From Clostridia bacterium (GTDB taxonomy: Bacteria > Bacillota > Clostridia > Oscillospirales > Acutalibacteraceae), in contig JAFSCE010000022.1 of the NCBI GenBank assembly GCA_017436915.1, positions 1 through 45,967 of the forward strand: 45,967 bases of DNA. The letters run 5' to 3'. Shown here in pieces: positions 38,720 through 45,967 of the stretch. The notes beneath the pieces were generated by a model. It worked only from the letters and a program-made list of their open reading frames with translations. It ran no database searches and was not told the DNA's origin. The first letter of the stretch is position 1, and each line of letters opens with the position of its first letter. The position numbers were made by a program, and so were the translations under genes.

Positions 38720-40132
38720 CTACTCCTTTTCAATCTCACCGGTTAAAATATAACTGCGTGCGCCGGTGATACGCACTTTTACAAATTCGCCAACACGCGC
38801 TGGATCGCCCTGCACGCGTACGATACTGTTGTCTGCAAGCCGCGCTTCCAAAAAGCCGCCGGCTTGTGCTTCTAACAACGCACGTTGCGTTGTACCCACC
38901 ACAGCACTCAAGCGTTCGGCGGAAATTTCCTCCTGCAACGCTGTCATTTCGGAAAACCATGCCGATTTTGTCTCGGCGGGAATGGGATCCTCCATTTTTG
39001 CCGCGGGTGTTCCCTCGCGCGGCGAGAAAATGAAGGTAAACAGTGAAGCAAACCCCACTTCTCGAATGAGTGATAAGGTCTGTTCAAAATCCTCGCGCTG
39101 TTCACCGGGAAATCCCACGATCACGTCACTGGTAAAGGTGATTCCCGGCACGACTTTTCTGGCATACGCAATCAGCTCCAAATACTGCTCTCTCGTATAC
39201 TGTCGGTTCATTTCCTTTAAGATGCGATTGCTTCCCGACTGAAACGGCAAGTGGAAATGCCTCGACACCTTTTCGCACCGGGCGATGGTGTCAAACAATT
39301 CCTTTGTGGCATCCTTGGGATGTGAGGTCATAAAACGAATAACGAAATCTCCCGGTATGTCGTTCACGCGCCTGAGCAATTCGGGAAACGTGACGCCGTG
39401 TGCCTCGCCCTTGCCGTACGAATTCACGTTCTGCCCGAGCAGTGTGATCTCTTTATACCCTTGCTCAGCCAGTTCGCGAACTTCTTTTAAGATTTCCTCT
39501 GGTTCACGGCTGCGTTCACGGCCGCGCACGTACGGCACAATGCAGTAGGTGCAGAAATTGTTGCAACCGTACATAATGGACACAAACGCTTTAAAACCAC
39601 CGTCACGCACCGTCGGAATCCCCTCGGCAATCACACCGTCACAAGACGGGATTTCGACTTTTCGCCGTTTGCCGAGCAGCACGCCCGCCATGAGTTCCGG
39701 GAGACGGTGTTGCACGTGCGTACCGAATACCAGCCCCACGAACGGATAACTTTTATAAATTTTTTCGGCAACGTGCTCCTGCTGTACCATACAACCGCAT
39801 AAGGCGATCAACAGGTGCGGTTTACGCCGTTTGAGGGCTTTGAGCGCCCCGACGTTTCCGAACACGCGATCTTGCGCGTGTTCTCTGACCGCGCAGGTGT
39901 TAAACAGAATAAAATCCGCCTGCTCGGGTGTTTCGGTAAACCCGAAGCCCATCTGCGCGAGCAATCCTTTCATCCGCTCGGAATCCGCCACGTTCTGTTG
40001 ACAACCGTAAGTGCGCACGTAGGCAAGCGGCGCACTTTCGGTACATCGCCTATCATAAAACTCACGTATTTGTCGGATAAAAACTTGCTGTTTTTGCAGT
40101 TCCTCCAATGTGATGTAACGAATGTCAGACAT
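38720..40132 (-). CDS. miaB: tRNA-2-methylthio-N6-dimethylallyladenosine synthase
   Basis: A 470-aa radical SAM methylthiotransferase acting on i6A37 of tRNA. The N-terminal MTTase domain has VRTYGCQQNVADSERMKG (residues about 39-56) with its cluster cysteines (also NTCAVREHA and ALCGCMVQQEHV). The radical SAM motif is MYGCNNFCTYCIVPYVRGRERSR (about 187-209). A C-terminal TRAM domain ends the protein. It uses the product of MiaA, encoded in the same array. ATG at 40132 with GAGGGAAAAGC; the longer frame lies upstream of the promoter's likely start site. First gene of the 13-gene array. Confidence 0.96.
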   Translation of the reverse strand: MSDIRYITLEELQKQQVFIRQIREFYDRRCTESAPLAYVRTYGCQQNVADSERMKGLLAQMGFGFTETPEQADFILFNTCAVREHAQDRVFGNVGALKALKRRKPHLLIALCGCMVQQEHVAEKIYKSYPFVGLVFGTHVQHRLPELMAGVLLGKRRKVEIPSCDGVIAEGIPTVRDGGFKAFVSIMYGCNNFCTYCIVPYVRGRERSREPEEILKEVRELAEQGYKEITLLGQNVNSYGKGEAHGVTFPELLRRVNDIPGDFVIRFMTSHPKDATKELFDTIARCEKVSRHFHLPFQSGSNRILKEMNRQYTREQYLELIAYARKVVPGITFTSDVIVGFPGEQREDFEQTLSLIREVGFASLFTFIFSPREGTPAAKMEDPIPAETKSAWFSEMTALQEEISAERLSAVVGTTQRALLEAQAGGFLEARLADNSIVRVQGDPARVGEFVKVRITGARSYILTGEIEKE

Positions 40133-40163
40133 GCTTTTCCCTCGCTGATGTATAGATATTTGT

Positions 40164-40192
40164 ATTATATCAAATTTCATTTACTAATTCAA
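40164..40192 (-). promoter_or_regulatory. Promoter of the miaB-mutS-mutL-miaA array
   Basis: Minus-strand TTGAAT (plus 40187-40192), 17 bases, TATAAT (plus 40164-40169), about 32 bases before miaB. It could drive much of the following 15.4 kb, as internal gaps are short; internal promoters cannot be excluded. Confidence 0.68.
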
Positions 40193-40248
40193 TCTTTATT
40201 TCCTGCTAAAAATTACAAAAAGGTATTTATTTTTGCGTAAAAAACCAA

Positions 40249-40254
40249 TATAAT
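40249..40254 (+). promoter_or_regulatory. Putative -10 box of murC
   Basis: TATAAT lies 24 bases before the murC ATG. The matching -35 position holds only TTTATT (40226-40231), so the promoter may rely on an AT-rich upstream region or an activator. Confidence 0.45.
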
Positions 40255-40278
40255 AATAAGTATCGAGGAGGGATTCCC

Positions 40279-41649
40279 ATGAATCAAACAGTACTGCCCG
40301 GTGTCAAGCGCGTACATTTTGTCGGCATTGGCGGCTCGGGTATGAGCCCGCTCGCCGAGATCTTACATTCACTCGGCTATGCGATTACCGGCTCTGACGT
40401 CAACGAATCGGATAATCTGGCGCGTATGCGTCGGTTAGGAATCCCCGTTTTTATGCCGCAAAAAGCAGAAAACGTCGGCAACACTGATCTTGTGGTCTAC
40501 ACTGCTGCTGTGTCGGCAGATAATCCGGAACTTGTCGCCGCAACCGAGCGTGGTATTCCGCTGATGGAACGCGCCAAGCTGCTCGGCGCCTTATCCCGCT
40601 GTTTCCCTCGCACCGTTGCGGTTGCTGGCACGCACGGCAAGACCACCACTTCGTCCATGGTCTCCCAGATCCTTTTGCAGGCAGAACGCGACCCATCGGT
40701 GTTCATCGGCGGCAGATTACCGCTGATCGATGCCAACGGACACGCAGGCAAATCCGACGTGTTTGTGTGCGAAGCGTGCGAATTCAAGGATCATTATTTG
40801 GAAATGAATCCCGCCGTTTCCATCATCCTCAATGTCGATGCCGATCATCTCGATTATTTTGGCTCATTGGACAACATCATTGCTTCGTTCCGCCAATTCT
40901 CAACACAAACCACCGGCACGTTGATTGTCAACGCCGAAGATGTGAACACTCTCAAAGCGGTAGAAAACCTCACCCACGCCAATGTTGTGCGGTACGGCTA
41001 CTCTCCCGAATGCGACTGGTATGCACAAAATGTGTCGGTACGTGACGGCGCTTACGGTTGCTACGACTTATATCACAACGGCGAAAAAGTCGCTACCATC
41101 ACGCTGGGTGTTCCCGGCGAGCACAACGTGTTAAATTCGGTTGCTGCCGCTGCTGCCGCGCATCTGTGCGGCGCCACGGCAGACGAGATCGCCGCAGGGC
41201 TTGCCGCATTCCACGGCGCCGGCAGGCGCTTTGAGTTTTTGGGAACGGTAAAGGATATCACCATCGCGGACAATTACGCGCACCACCCCACCGAGATCGT
41301 TGCCACCCTAAGCGCCGCCAAGGCAATGCCGTATGCGCGCGTGTGGGCGATCTTCCAACCCTTCACCTTCTCGCGCACCGCCCGCCATCTTAACGAATTT
41401 GCCGAAGCGCTTTCCATCGCCGATGAAGTCGTCGTAAGCGATATCATGGGCTCGCGCGAAACAAACGAATGGAACGTATCGTCAAAGCAAATCACCGATC
41501 AGATCGACGGTGCACACTACCTCGCCACCTTTGAGGAGATCAGCCATTTCGTCGCAAAAAACGCGGAACCACACGATTTGATTCTCACGATGGGCGGCGG
41601 CGACGTGTATAAATGCGCCCGCATGATAAAAGCTTTACTGGAGAAATAA
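40279..41649 (+). CDS. murC: UDP-N-acetylmuramate--L-alanine ligase
   Basis: A 456-aa Mur ligase adding L-Ala to UDP-MurNAc in peptidoglycan synthesis. The N-terminal Rossmann region VHFVGIGGSGMSPLAEILH (residues about 11-29), the P-loop VAGTHGKTTTSSMV (about 115-128), the central EACEFKDHYLEMNP block and NVDADHLDYF, and the C-terminal DNYAHHPTEIVATLSAAK (about 331-348) are all present. Length normal. CGAGGAGGGATTCCC precedes the ATG. It stands alone, divergent from miaB, with a strong terminator after it. Confidence 0.97.
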   Translation: MNQTVLPGVKRVHFVGIGGSGMSPLAEILHSLGYAITGSDVNESDNLARMRRLGIPVFMPQKAENVGNTDLVVYTAAVSADNPELVAATERGIPLMERAKLLGALSRCFPRTVAVAGTHGKTTTSSMVSQILLQAERDPSVFIGGRLPLIDANGHAGKSDVFVCEACEFKDHYLEMNPAVSIILNVDADHLDYFGSLDNIIASFRQFSTQTTGTLIVNAEDVNTLKAVENLTHANVVRYGYSPECDWYAQNVSVRDGAYGCYDLYHNGEKVATITLGVPGEHNVLNSVAAAAAAHLCGATADEIAAGLAAFHGAGRRFEFLGTVKDITIADNYAHHPTEIVATLSAAKAMPYARVWAIFQPFTFSRTARHLNEFAEALSIADEVVVSDIMGSRETNEWNVSSKQITDQIDGAHYLATFEEISHFVAKNAEPHDLILTMGGGDVYKCARMIKALLEK

Positions 41650-41660
41650 TGAACATGGCA

Positions 41661-41700
41661 AACAACCCCCTGTTGTCACGCAACAGGGGGTTGTTTTTTA
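41661..41700. terminator. Terminator of murC, usable in both directions
   Basis: AACAACCCCCTGTTG pairs perfectly with CAACAGGGGGTTGTT around TCACG, followed by a T-run. It lies between murC and the convergent acyltransferase-like gene. Confidence 0.88.
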
Positions 41701-42873
41701 TCAGAATATGACTCCGGAATAGTTGTAGATATGTCCGCCGTTGATGTACAAGTCCTTTAAGGTGCGCTGCAAACGCGTATCCTCCGGAAGATCTTTATAC
41801 GAGTCGAAACGGCCGAGAAACACGTTCCCAAAAACTTGCATACCGTCGCATATTTCAGGAATGCGCACGTACCGTTTTTGAAATTGAGTAATCTTGGCTT
41901 GATCGCCCAGCAACTTACCAAGAGTAGGATCAAGTAACCAAGAACAACAATACACCCGCTCGCCCGAAAATTCCGGAAAACGTTCTTTCACCAGCTGGCG
42001 CGCTGTAGCTATCGCTTTATCGGTTGCCTCGACCGAGATGTCAGCGCCACTGGGAATGTGCATACTCAAGCAATGATCGCCCGGTCGTAAAACGCACTCC
42101 CATTCCGTTTTGGGATAAGAGCGCTCGGTTGCCTCCACAACACCGTCGATCACAGCATTGCCATAATACTGTGTGTCATCCTCTGAGAAACGGCAAGTGA
42201 ATGCCCCTTTGTCATCGTCATACCCTGCCGAGCCGATCATCTGCACGCCACTGTGGTGACAGAGCCCGTTGCACATCAGCGGAACGATACGCCCCGTAGC
42301 TTTTTCCCGCAAATACAAGGCACGGTTGGGAAGGGTTTTCAATTCAAATTGAAGGCCCCCTGCATTAAATATTTGCGCTTTGATAAAATACGTGTCCCAC
42401 GCGTAAAGCGTTGTGTCAATCCCCGGCATTCCCGTGCGGTATTTCACCGCCGACAATGATGCCCGATAAACAGAAACCAAACCGGGAATCTCGTCTTCGG
42501 AAAACCCGCGTCTGCGGTACTCGGCAATGGAATCCGGAATTTGTGCTACCAAAATATAAAACGGAAGCATGGAGGTGAGCAAGGTCCCATCGGCAGCGGG
42601 AGCCGGAACCGATTTCGCTTCGAAAAAGTCACCGGCCCTGGCAAAAGCAACCGCTGTTCGTACCCATGCACTGTGTGCGGTACTCCCATTGCATTGAACG
42701 GCGCATTCCTTAACCACGTCATAGTAGTCGCCGAACAAACGATATTCACGTTGCAAGTTATCAATCAGGGAAAGATCACAGGCAACACTTTTATCTTCTG
42801 CATAGTAAAAATTCGCCATTTTTTCGGGATAGGTGTTAACACCTACAGTTTTTGCTACTTCCTCAAACGTCAT
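41701..42873 (-). CDS. Acyltransferase-domain protein (NAT_N/GNAT_C-like)
   Basis: A 390-aa cytosolic protein that I relate, with moderate certainty, to the Firmicutes family annotated as acyltransferase domain-containing (N-terminal helical domain plus GNAT-type C-terminal domain, former DUF5596). Features are the central RASLSAVKYRTGMPGIDTTLYAWD region (residues about 143-166), LRPGDHCLSMHIPSGADIS (about 264-282) and CCSWLLDPTLGKLLGD (about 311-326), typical of the C-terminal half. The substrate is unknown. AAAGGGGATCAAT precedes the ATG. It lies 11 bases after the 566-aa membrane protein gene, so the two are likely co-transcribed. Confidence 0.65.
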   Translation of the reverse strand: MTFEEVAKTVGVNTYPEKMANFYYAEDKSVACDLSLIDNLQREYRLFGDYYDVVKECAVQCNGSTAHSAWVRTAVAFARAGDFFEAKSVPAPAADGTLLTSMLPFYILVAQIPDSIAEYRRRGFSEDEIPGLVSVYRASLSAVKYRTGMPGIDTTLYAWDTYFIKAQIFNAGGLQFELKTLPNRALYLREKATGRIVPLMCNGLCHHSGVQMIGSAGYDDDKGAFTCRFSEDDTQYYGNAVIDGVVEATERSYPKTEWECVLRPGDHCLSMHIPSGADISVEATDKAIATARQLVKERFPEFSGERVYCCSWLLDPTLGKLLGDQAKITQFQKRYVRIPEICDGMQVFGNVFLGRFDSYKDLPEDTRLQRTLKDLYINGGHIYNYSGVIF

Positions 42874-42884
42874 ATTGATCCCCT

Positions 42885-44585
42885 TTACGGTGCTGCCGTC
42901 AACTCCAACGAAGAAACCAACATCGCATCGGCAGAGGCCGTGTACACCATGGTGACACTGTCACCAACTTTGGCAAACGGTAACCGGCTGTTGATGCCCA
43001 CATCGGCTACATAGACGGCCGTATCGTTTTGCAGCAGAATATAGTAACGGGTCTCTCCGCCGACCACAGCCGAGCGAATATCCGCGATCACGCCGGCAAC
43101 GGTCTGCTCTTTCACGGCAGATCCGCTCTCGCCACCCAAATCGACCTCATCATTGTTCTTCAGTTCCCCAAAAAAGGCATTCAACGCCTCTTTAACGGAG
43201 GTGCCGGTACCGACGATCTGGTATTGCCGCACATCGACAAAGGCATACATTTTCACCAAGCCCGCACTATCTTTCAGTGACATAAAATAGGTTGGGCGGT
43301 CGTTTACGTTCAACAACAGCGGGAAAGTCGCCGTATAATTCTTCTCTTGTACCTTGCCTTGTGCAGATTCCATAGCAGAATATTCTTCTGCACCGGGGCA
43401 CTCGTAAAACCTGGTTTCTTTGGTACGCAGATTCACCAAAACGAAACCGACGTTGGATTCGTCACTGGAAACGCTGGTCATACCGGTATACAGATACACG
43501 TCGTCATTGAGTGCCAGGTAATTATAGCCGTCGGTCGGCTGTAACACACCTTTTTGTCCGAACAACGAGTTCCAATAGCCGTTAACGTATTCGCCGTTGT
43601 AGGTCAGTTGTTCCAGAATGATCTCAGAATCGTACGCTTGGTCGATCCATTGCGGCACGTTGCCGATCTCATAATAGGTACATTCACCATTGATCGCGTT
43701 GCACAACACAACGCCGTCAATATCACGACCGCTCCAGAAGCCGATACGATAGGTCACAGTAGAAGCCACCCAGTACGGTGTGCCGTTCTCATCAATTTCA
43801 AAAGAAATGTTGTCAAAGATCTTGGTCGGATAGTGAAAGCGCAAATGGCGATTTAAGTCGCGCAAAAGATACTCGCTTTCGCTGTATTTGATACCGTCGG
43901 ATAAGCGTACCAAATCCGTTTCCTGCGTTTCCATATTTACCGTAATATAGGCAGGAATACCTTTATCCTGATTATTTAACCACTTGAAAAAATCACCGTA
44001 AACCAGTGGTGTGACACGGGTCGGTGCGCCTTTATAGTTAATCTGCGTATTATACCAAGAATCCACTTCGAATTGCGATACCAGATCACTCATTTCACCG
44101 AGTTTTCGCAACGAGAGCCGTTCCGCCGTGTCGCGGTCCACAACCGGTACCGAGTCCATATTCAGTTTCCCGTTTTCGTTGGTGACAACGTCGGCAATTT
44201 CCGCCTTGAAATCACCGGTCTGATAGGTCAACAATTGCCCGTATGCTTTCGCAGAGAATAACGCCCAGCCGGTTGCACTGCCGATCAAGCCGAACACGAC
44301 AATAGCAATTAAGCTTATCGCCGCGACGACGATCGGCGCACTCAAGTCTTTGATGCGCACGCGACCCGTTTTGACAATTGTTCCGTGTTTAGAACCACGA
44401 GGCATTATCAATTCGATCAGCTTGTGTGTGAAATTAATAGCGGTACAAATAACGATGCAAAACGCCAAAAACGTCCACATTTCCGTACTGCGCCAGTTGA
44501 TCGGCGGTAACATTAACCAATACAAAACGCCAATGATCACAATCGAAATAATGATTTTCACAATGGTAGACAAGCGTATTTTCAC
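42885..44585 (-). CDS. Large membrane protein of unknown function
   Basis: A 566-aa protein I cannot assign to a named family. Three N-terminal hydrophobic segments are visible (residues about 9-27, 36-60 and 82-112), followed by about 450 mostly hydrophilic, beta-rich residues, probably outside the cell. The large domain has no cysteine pairs or recognisable catalytic motif; aromatic and Gly/Asn-rich stretches such as YNGEYVNGYWNSLFGQ and DGYNYLALNDDVYLYTGMTS suggest a beta-propeller or repeat-like fold. The C-terminal ~70 residues resemble a small OB- or barrel-like domain. The start codon is GTG with AAGGAGTGC upstream. It probably forms an operon with the acyltransferase-like gene. Confidence 0.7.
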   Translation of the reverse strand: MKIRLSTIVKIIISIVIIGVLYWLMLPPINWRSTEMWTFLAFCIVICTAINFTHKLIELIMPRGSKHGTIVKTGRVRIKDLSAPIVVAAISLIAIVVFGLIGSATGWALFSAKAYGQLLTYQTGDFKAEIADVVTNENGKLNMDSVPVVDRDTAERLSLRKLGEMSDLVSQFEVDSWYNTQINYKGAPTRVTPLVYGDFFKWLNNQDKGIPAYITVNMETQETDLVRLSDGIKYSESEYLLRDLNRHLRFHYPTKIFDNISFEIDENGTPYWVASTVTYRIGFWSGRDIDGVVLCNAINGECTYYEIGNVPQWIDQAYDSEIILEQLTYNGEYVNGYWNSLFGQKGVLQPTDGYNYLALNDDVYLYTGMTSVSSDESNVGFVLVNLRTKETRFYECPGAEEYSAMESAQGKVQEKNYTATFPLLLNVNDRPTYFMSLKDSAGLVKMYAFVDVRQYQIVGTGTSVKEALNAFFGELKNNDEVDLGGESGSAVKEQTVAGVIADIRSAVVGGETRYYILLQNDTAVYVADVGINSRLPFAKVGDSVTMVYTASADAMLVSSLELTAAP

Positions 44586-44623
44586 AAAAAAGCACTCCTT
44601 TTCTCGGTCGTATCTAATAGCAA

Positions 44624-45526
44624 TTAAGCATCGTTATGGTTGTTGGAAAAAACATCAGCAACTTCGCTAATGGTAATATAAGCTGATGGGTCAATTTCAT
44701 GAACAATATCCTTCATCCGTATCACTTGATATCGGTTAACAACAAAATATATCATGGTCTTGTTTTGATTGGAATACCCGCCTTTGGCTGCAAGCTTTGT
44801 CATGCCGCTTCCAAACGAGTCACTCAGTACCTTACATATTTCGTCCGGCGCTTCGGTAATGATAATGGCACATTTCGCTCTATCCATACCCTCAACAATA
44901 AAGTCAACGGTCTTTAAGGCGGCTGCATACGTCACGATTGAATACAAAGGAAGAATCCAACTCTTCAAAACAAATCCGCAAATTACATATAGAATCACGT
45001 TATACACCATCACAAAGGTACCGACAGTGATGCCCAGCCGTTTTGCAAAAATAACCGCCATGACCTCAATGCCATCCATCGCGCCGCCATAACGAATTGC
45101 TAAACCGCTTCCAACCCCCGATATTACTCCACCGAACAACGCACACAACAGCAGATCTGTTCCGGCAAGCGGGGAAGCGATACTGACATCAATAGGAAAA
45201 ATATCGGTAATAAGCCAGGCGAACAGCGAGTAGATCGCAACGGTGTAAATAGCATAAACCGTAAAGAGCCACCCTTGCTTTTTATAGCCAAACAAAAACA
45301 ACGGAATGTTGAGTATCAACAAAAAGAGCGATAACGTTAAATAATCCGGTGTTATCTGATCCAGTAACATGGATGTTCCAGAAATACCGCTGTCATACAG
45401 CTTGACCGGCGTCAGAAACAGCGTAATACCAATGGCATTCACAATTCCTGCCACCGTCAACATCAGAATATTCACAAACCGAATTTTCTTTAACCGTTTT
45501 ATCAAGCCAAGCCCTCGCTTATACAT
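44624..45526 (-). CDS. YitT family membrane protein
   Basis: A 300-aa protein with five to six N-terminal membrane helices (YitT_membrane, about residues 15-200) and a C-terminal cytosolic DUF2179 domain (about 215-290: CAIIITEAPDEICKVLSDSFGSGMTKLAAKGGYSNQNKTMIYFVV). SGISGTSMLLDQ and RYGGAMDGIEVMAVIFAKR are family blocks. Role unknown, possibly transport with a regulatory tail. The ATG at 45526 lies only about seven bases from the predicted transcription start and has no ribosome site. A TTG at 45505 with GAGGG six bases upstream is an attractive alternative start, giving 293 aa. Confidence 0.88.
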   Translation of the reverse strand: MYKRGLGLIKRLKKIRFVNILMLTVAGIVNAIGITLFLTPVKLYDSGISGTSMLLDQITPDYLTLSLFLLILNIPLFLFGYKKQGWLFTVYAIYTVAIYSLFAWLITDIFPIDVSIASPLAGTDLLLCALFGGVISGVGSGLAIRYGGAMDGIEVMAVIFAKRLGITVGTFVMVYNVILYVICGFVLKSWILPLYSIVTYAAALKTVDFIVEGMDRAKCAIIITEAPDEICKVLSDSFGSGMTKLAAKGGYSNQNKTMIYFVVNRYQVIRMKDIVHEIDPSAYITISEVADVFSNNHNDA

Positions 45527-45539
45527 TTATATTGAGTTT

Positions 45540-45545
45540 ATTATA
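45540..45545 (-). promoter_or_regulatory. Putative -10 box of the YitT gene
   Basis: TATAAT on the minus strand; the -35 position (TAGAAA) is poor. The predicted start site near 45533 argues for the downstream TTG start codon of the YitT gene. Confidence 0.4.
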
Positions 45546-45633
45546 ACATACTTATGAAAATTTTTCTACAGATATTTAAAAAAGCGTGATTCAGCACGGC
45601 AGATACGCGTCACGAACGGAAACGGATATGCGG

Positions 45634-45674
45634 TATCTTCCCGGGCCGCGCGGCCCGTTCGCACCACCAGCCAA
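45634..45674 (-). pseudogene. Partial 5S rRNA-like remnant
   Basis: TATCTTCCCGGGCCGC (45634-45649) is identical to 45844-45859 within the intact 5S gene, and ACCAGCCAA (45666-45674) is identical to 45861-45869. Between them the copy has 16 bases (GCGGCCCGTTCGCACC) where the 5S gene has one. The rest of the 5S sequence is missing, so this looks like a decayed or recombined duplicate of the 3' part of 5S rRNA. Confidence 0.55.
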
Positions 45675-45703
45675 AATGTTCGGAGGGAAGGGAATGTGTG
45701 CAG

Positions 45704-45784
45704 GGGGAACCATCAGGGTTCCCCTCTGCGCGTAGAGTGAGCGAAAGCGAACGGAGCAAAACACACTTGCCGACGGCAAGTGTG
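45704..45784. repeat. Intergenic hairpin cluster beyond 5S
   Basis: Two clear hairpins are GGGGAACC/GGTTCCCC (45704-45724) and the ten-base CACACTTGCC/GGCAAGTGTG with a three-base loop (45762-45784). Between them is a purine-rich stretch with GAGCGAAAGCGAACGG. No gene is supported in 45546-45786; apart from these hairpins and the 5S-like remnant I see nothing there. Confidence 0.5.
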
Positions 45785-45786
45785 GC

Positions 45787-45830
45787 ACGACAAAAAAACC
45801 TTGACGAAAATCGTCAAGGTTTTTTGTCGT
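45787..45830 (-). terminator. Terminator of the rRNA operon
   Basis: A nearly perfect 20-base stem (arms 45787-45807 and 45811-45830, core CCTTGACGA/TCGTCAAGG) with an AAA loop and internal T-run, starting right at the 3' end of 5S rRNA. Confidence 0.88.
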
Positions 45831-45946
45831 GTTGGCGCCTACCTATCTTCCCGGGCCGCTACCAGCCAAGTATTGTCAGCGCAAGTGAGCTTAACTGCCG
45901 TGTTCGGGATGGGAACGGGTGTACCCTCACCGCCATCAGCACCAAC
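45831..45946 (-). rRNA. rrf: 5S ribosomal RNA
   Basis: A complete 5S gene of about 116 bases on the minus strand. The ends GTTGGTGCTG and GGCGCCAAC pair as helix I. CCCGTTCCCATCCCGAACACGG is broken here as the conserved CCATCCCGAACACGG block (loop B/C), and TACTTGGCTGGTAGCGGCC forms the 3' domain. The 23S gene is expected just beyond the window's right end, as 5S is normally last in the operon. Confidence 0.95.
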
Positions 45947-45967
45947 TTGTTTTCAGGATCATACCCT

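Noticed and set aside
45591..45788. A 65-codon minus-strand frame beyond 5S rRNA
   Set aside because: It overlaps the 5S-like remnant and two hairpins and lacks a plausible start; treated as non-coding.

Overview
The window looks like chromosomal DNA of a strictly anaerobic, low-to-mid GC Firmicute, most likely a gut-type Clostridia (Oscillospirales-like). This is inferred from gene content, not from a database search. The evidence is a full Rnf ion-pumping ferredoxin:NAD oxidoreductase operon; an oxygen-detoxification set (flavodiiron protein, superoxide reductase, ferritin, rubredoxin); the Gram-positive block divIVA-ylmH-sepF-yggS; the order miaB-ylbF-mutS-mutL-miaA, which resembles Bacillus; GGAGG-type ribosome binding sites; and near-perfect sigma-A promoters ahead of tRNA genes.

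Layout. Positions 1-375 are a non-coding, hairpin-rich stretch. Positions 376-3365 carry a histidine phosphatase, a small zinc-ribbon membrane protein, a ComEA-like DNA-binding protein and a MATE exporter. Positions 3480-4707 are an AT-rich accessory cassette: a 265-aa TPR-like protein with a C-terminal anchor, divergent from a small XRE repressor across palindromic operators. Then come a mosaic of hairpins separated by ATGATATA spacers (4766-4923) and a three-tRNA operon (Met-Glu-Val, minus strand). Positions 5310-11107 (minus) hold a NusG-II protein, a Gx/HepS-like transporter and rnfCDGEAB. Positions 11179-17332 hold an M14 peptidase, a NUDIX hydrolase, a sodium:solute symporter, glycogen phosphorylase and TrmL, followed by tRNA-Ser, whose promoter is embedded in the trmL terminator.

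Positions 17540-21297 hold a ZIP metal transporter and the apparent operon flavodiiron protein - superoxide reductase - ferritin - rubredoxin. Positions 21321-23523 hold deoC-deoB-cdd for (deoxy)nucleoside catabolism. Positions 23555-24475 are an AT-rich insert-like pair (GNAT acetyltransferase and a four-helix-bundle/IVS-type protein) beside an ATTATTCATT palindromic repeat and tRNA-Lys.

From 40132 down to 24674 (minus) thirteen genes run head-to-tail with short gaps or overlaps: miaB, ylbF-like, mutS, mutL, miaA, a HlyD-like protein, yggS, sepF, ylmH, divIVA, ileS, lspA, rluD. They serve tRNA modification, mismatch repair, division-site assembly and lipoprotein processing. murC diverges from miaB. 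The right end has an acyltransferase-like protein, a large membrane protein of unknown function, a YitT protein, a partial 5S-like remnant and a complete 5S rRNA gene; the rest of the rRNA operon presumably lies beyond the window.

The least explained structures are the XRE/TPR cassette, the ATGATATA hairpin mosaic, the IVS/GNAT cassette with its repeat, the promoter-inside-terminator at tRNA-Ser and the 5S-like remnant. I saw no CRISPR array, transposase, integrase or obvious defence island. I recognise no wholly new system with confidence.
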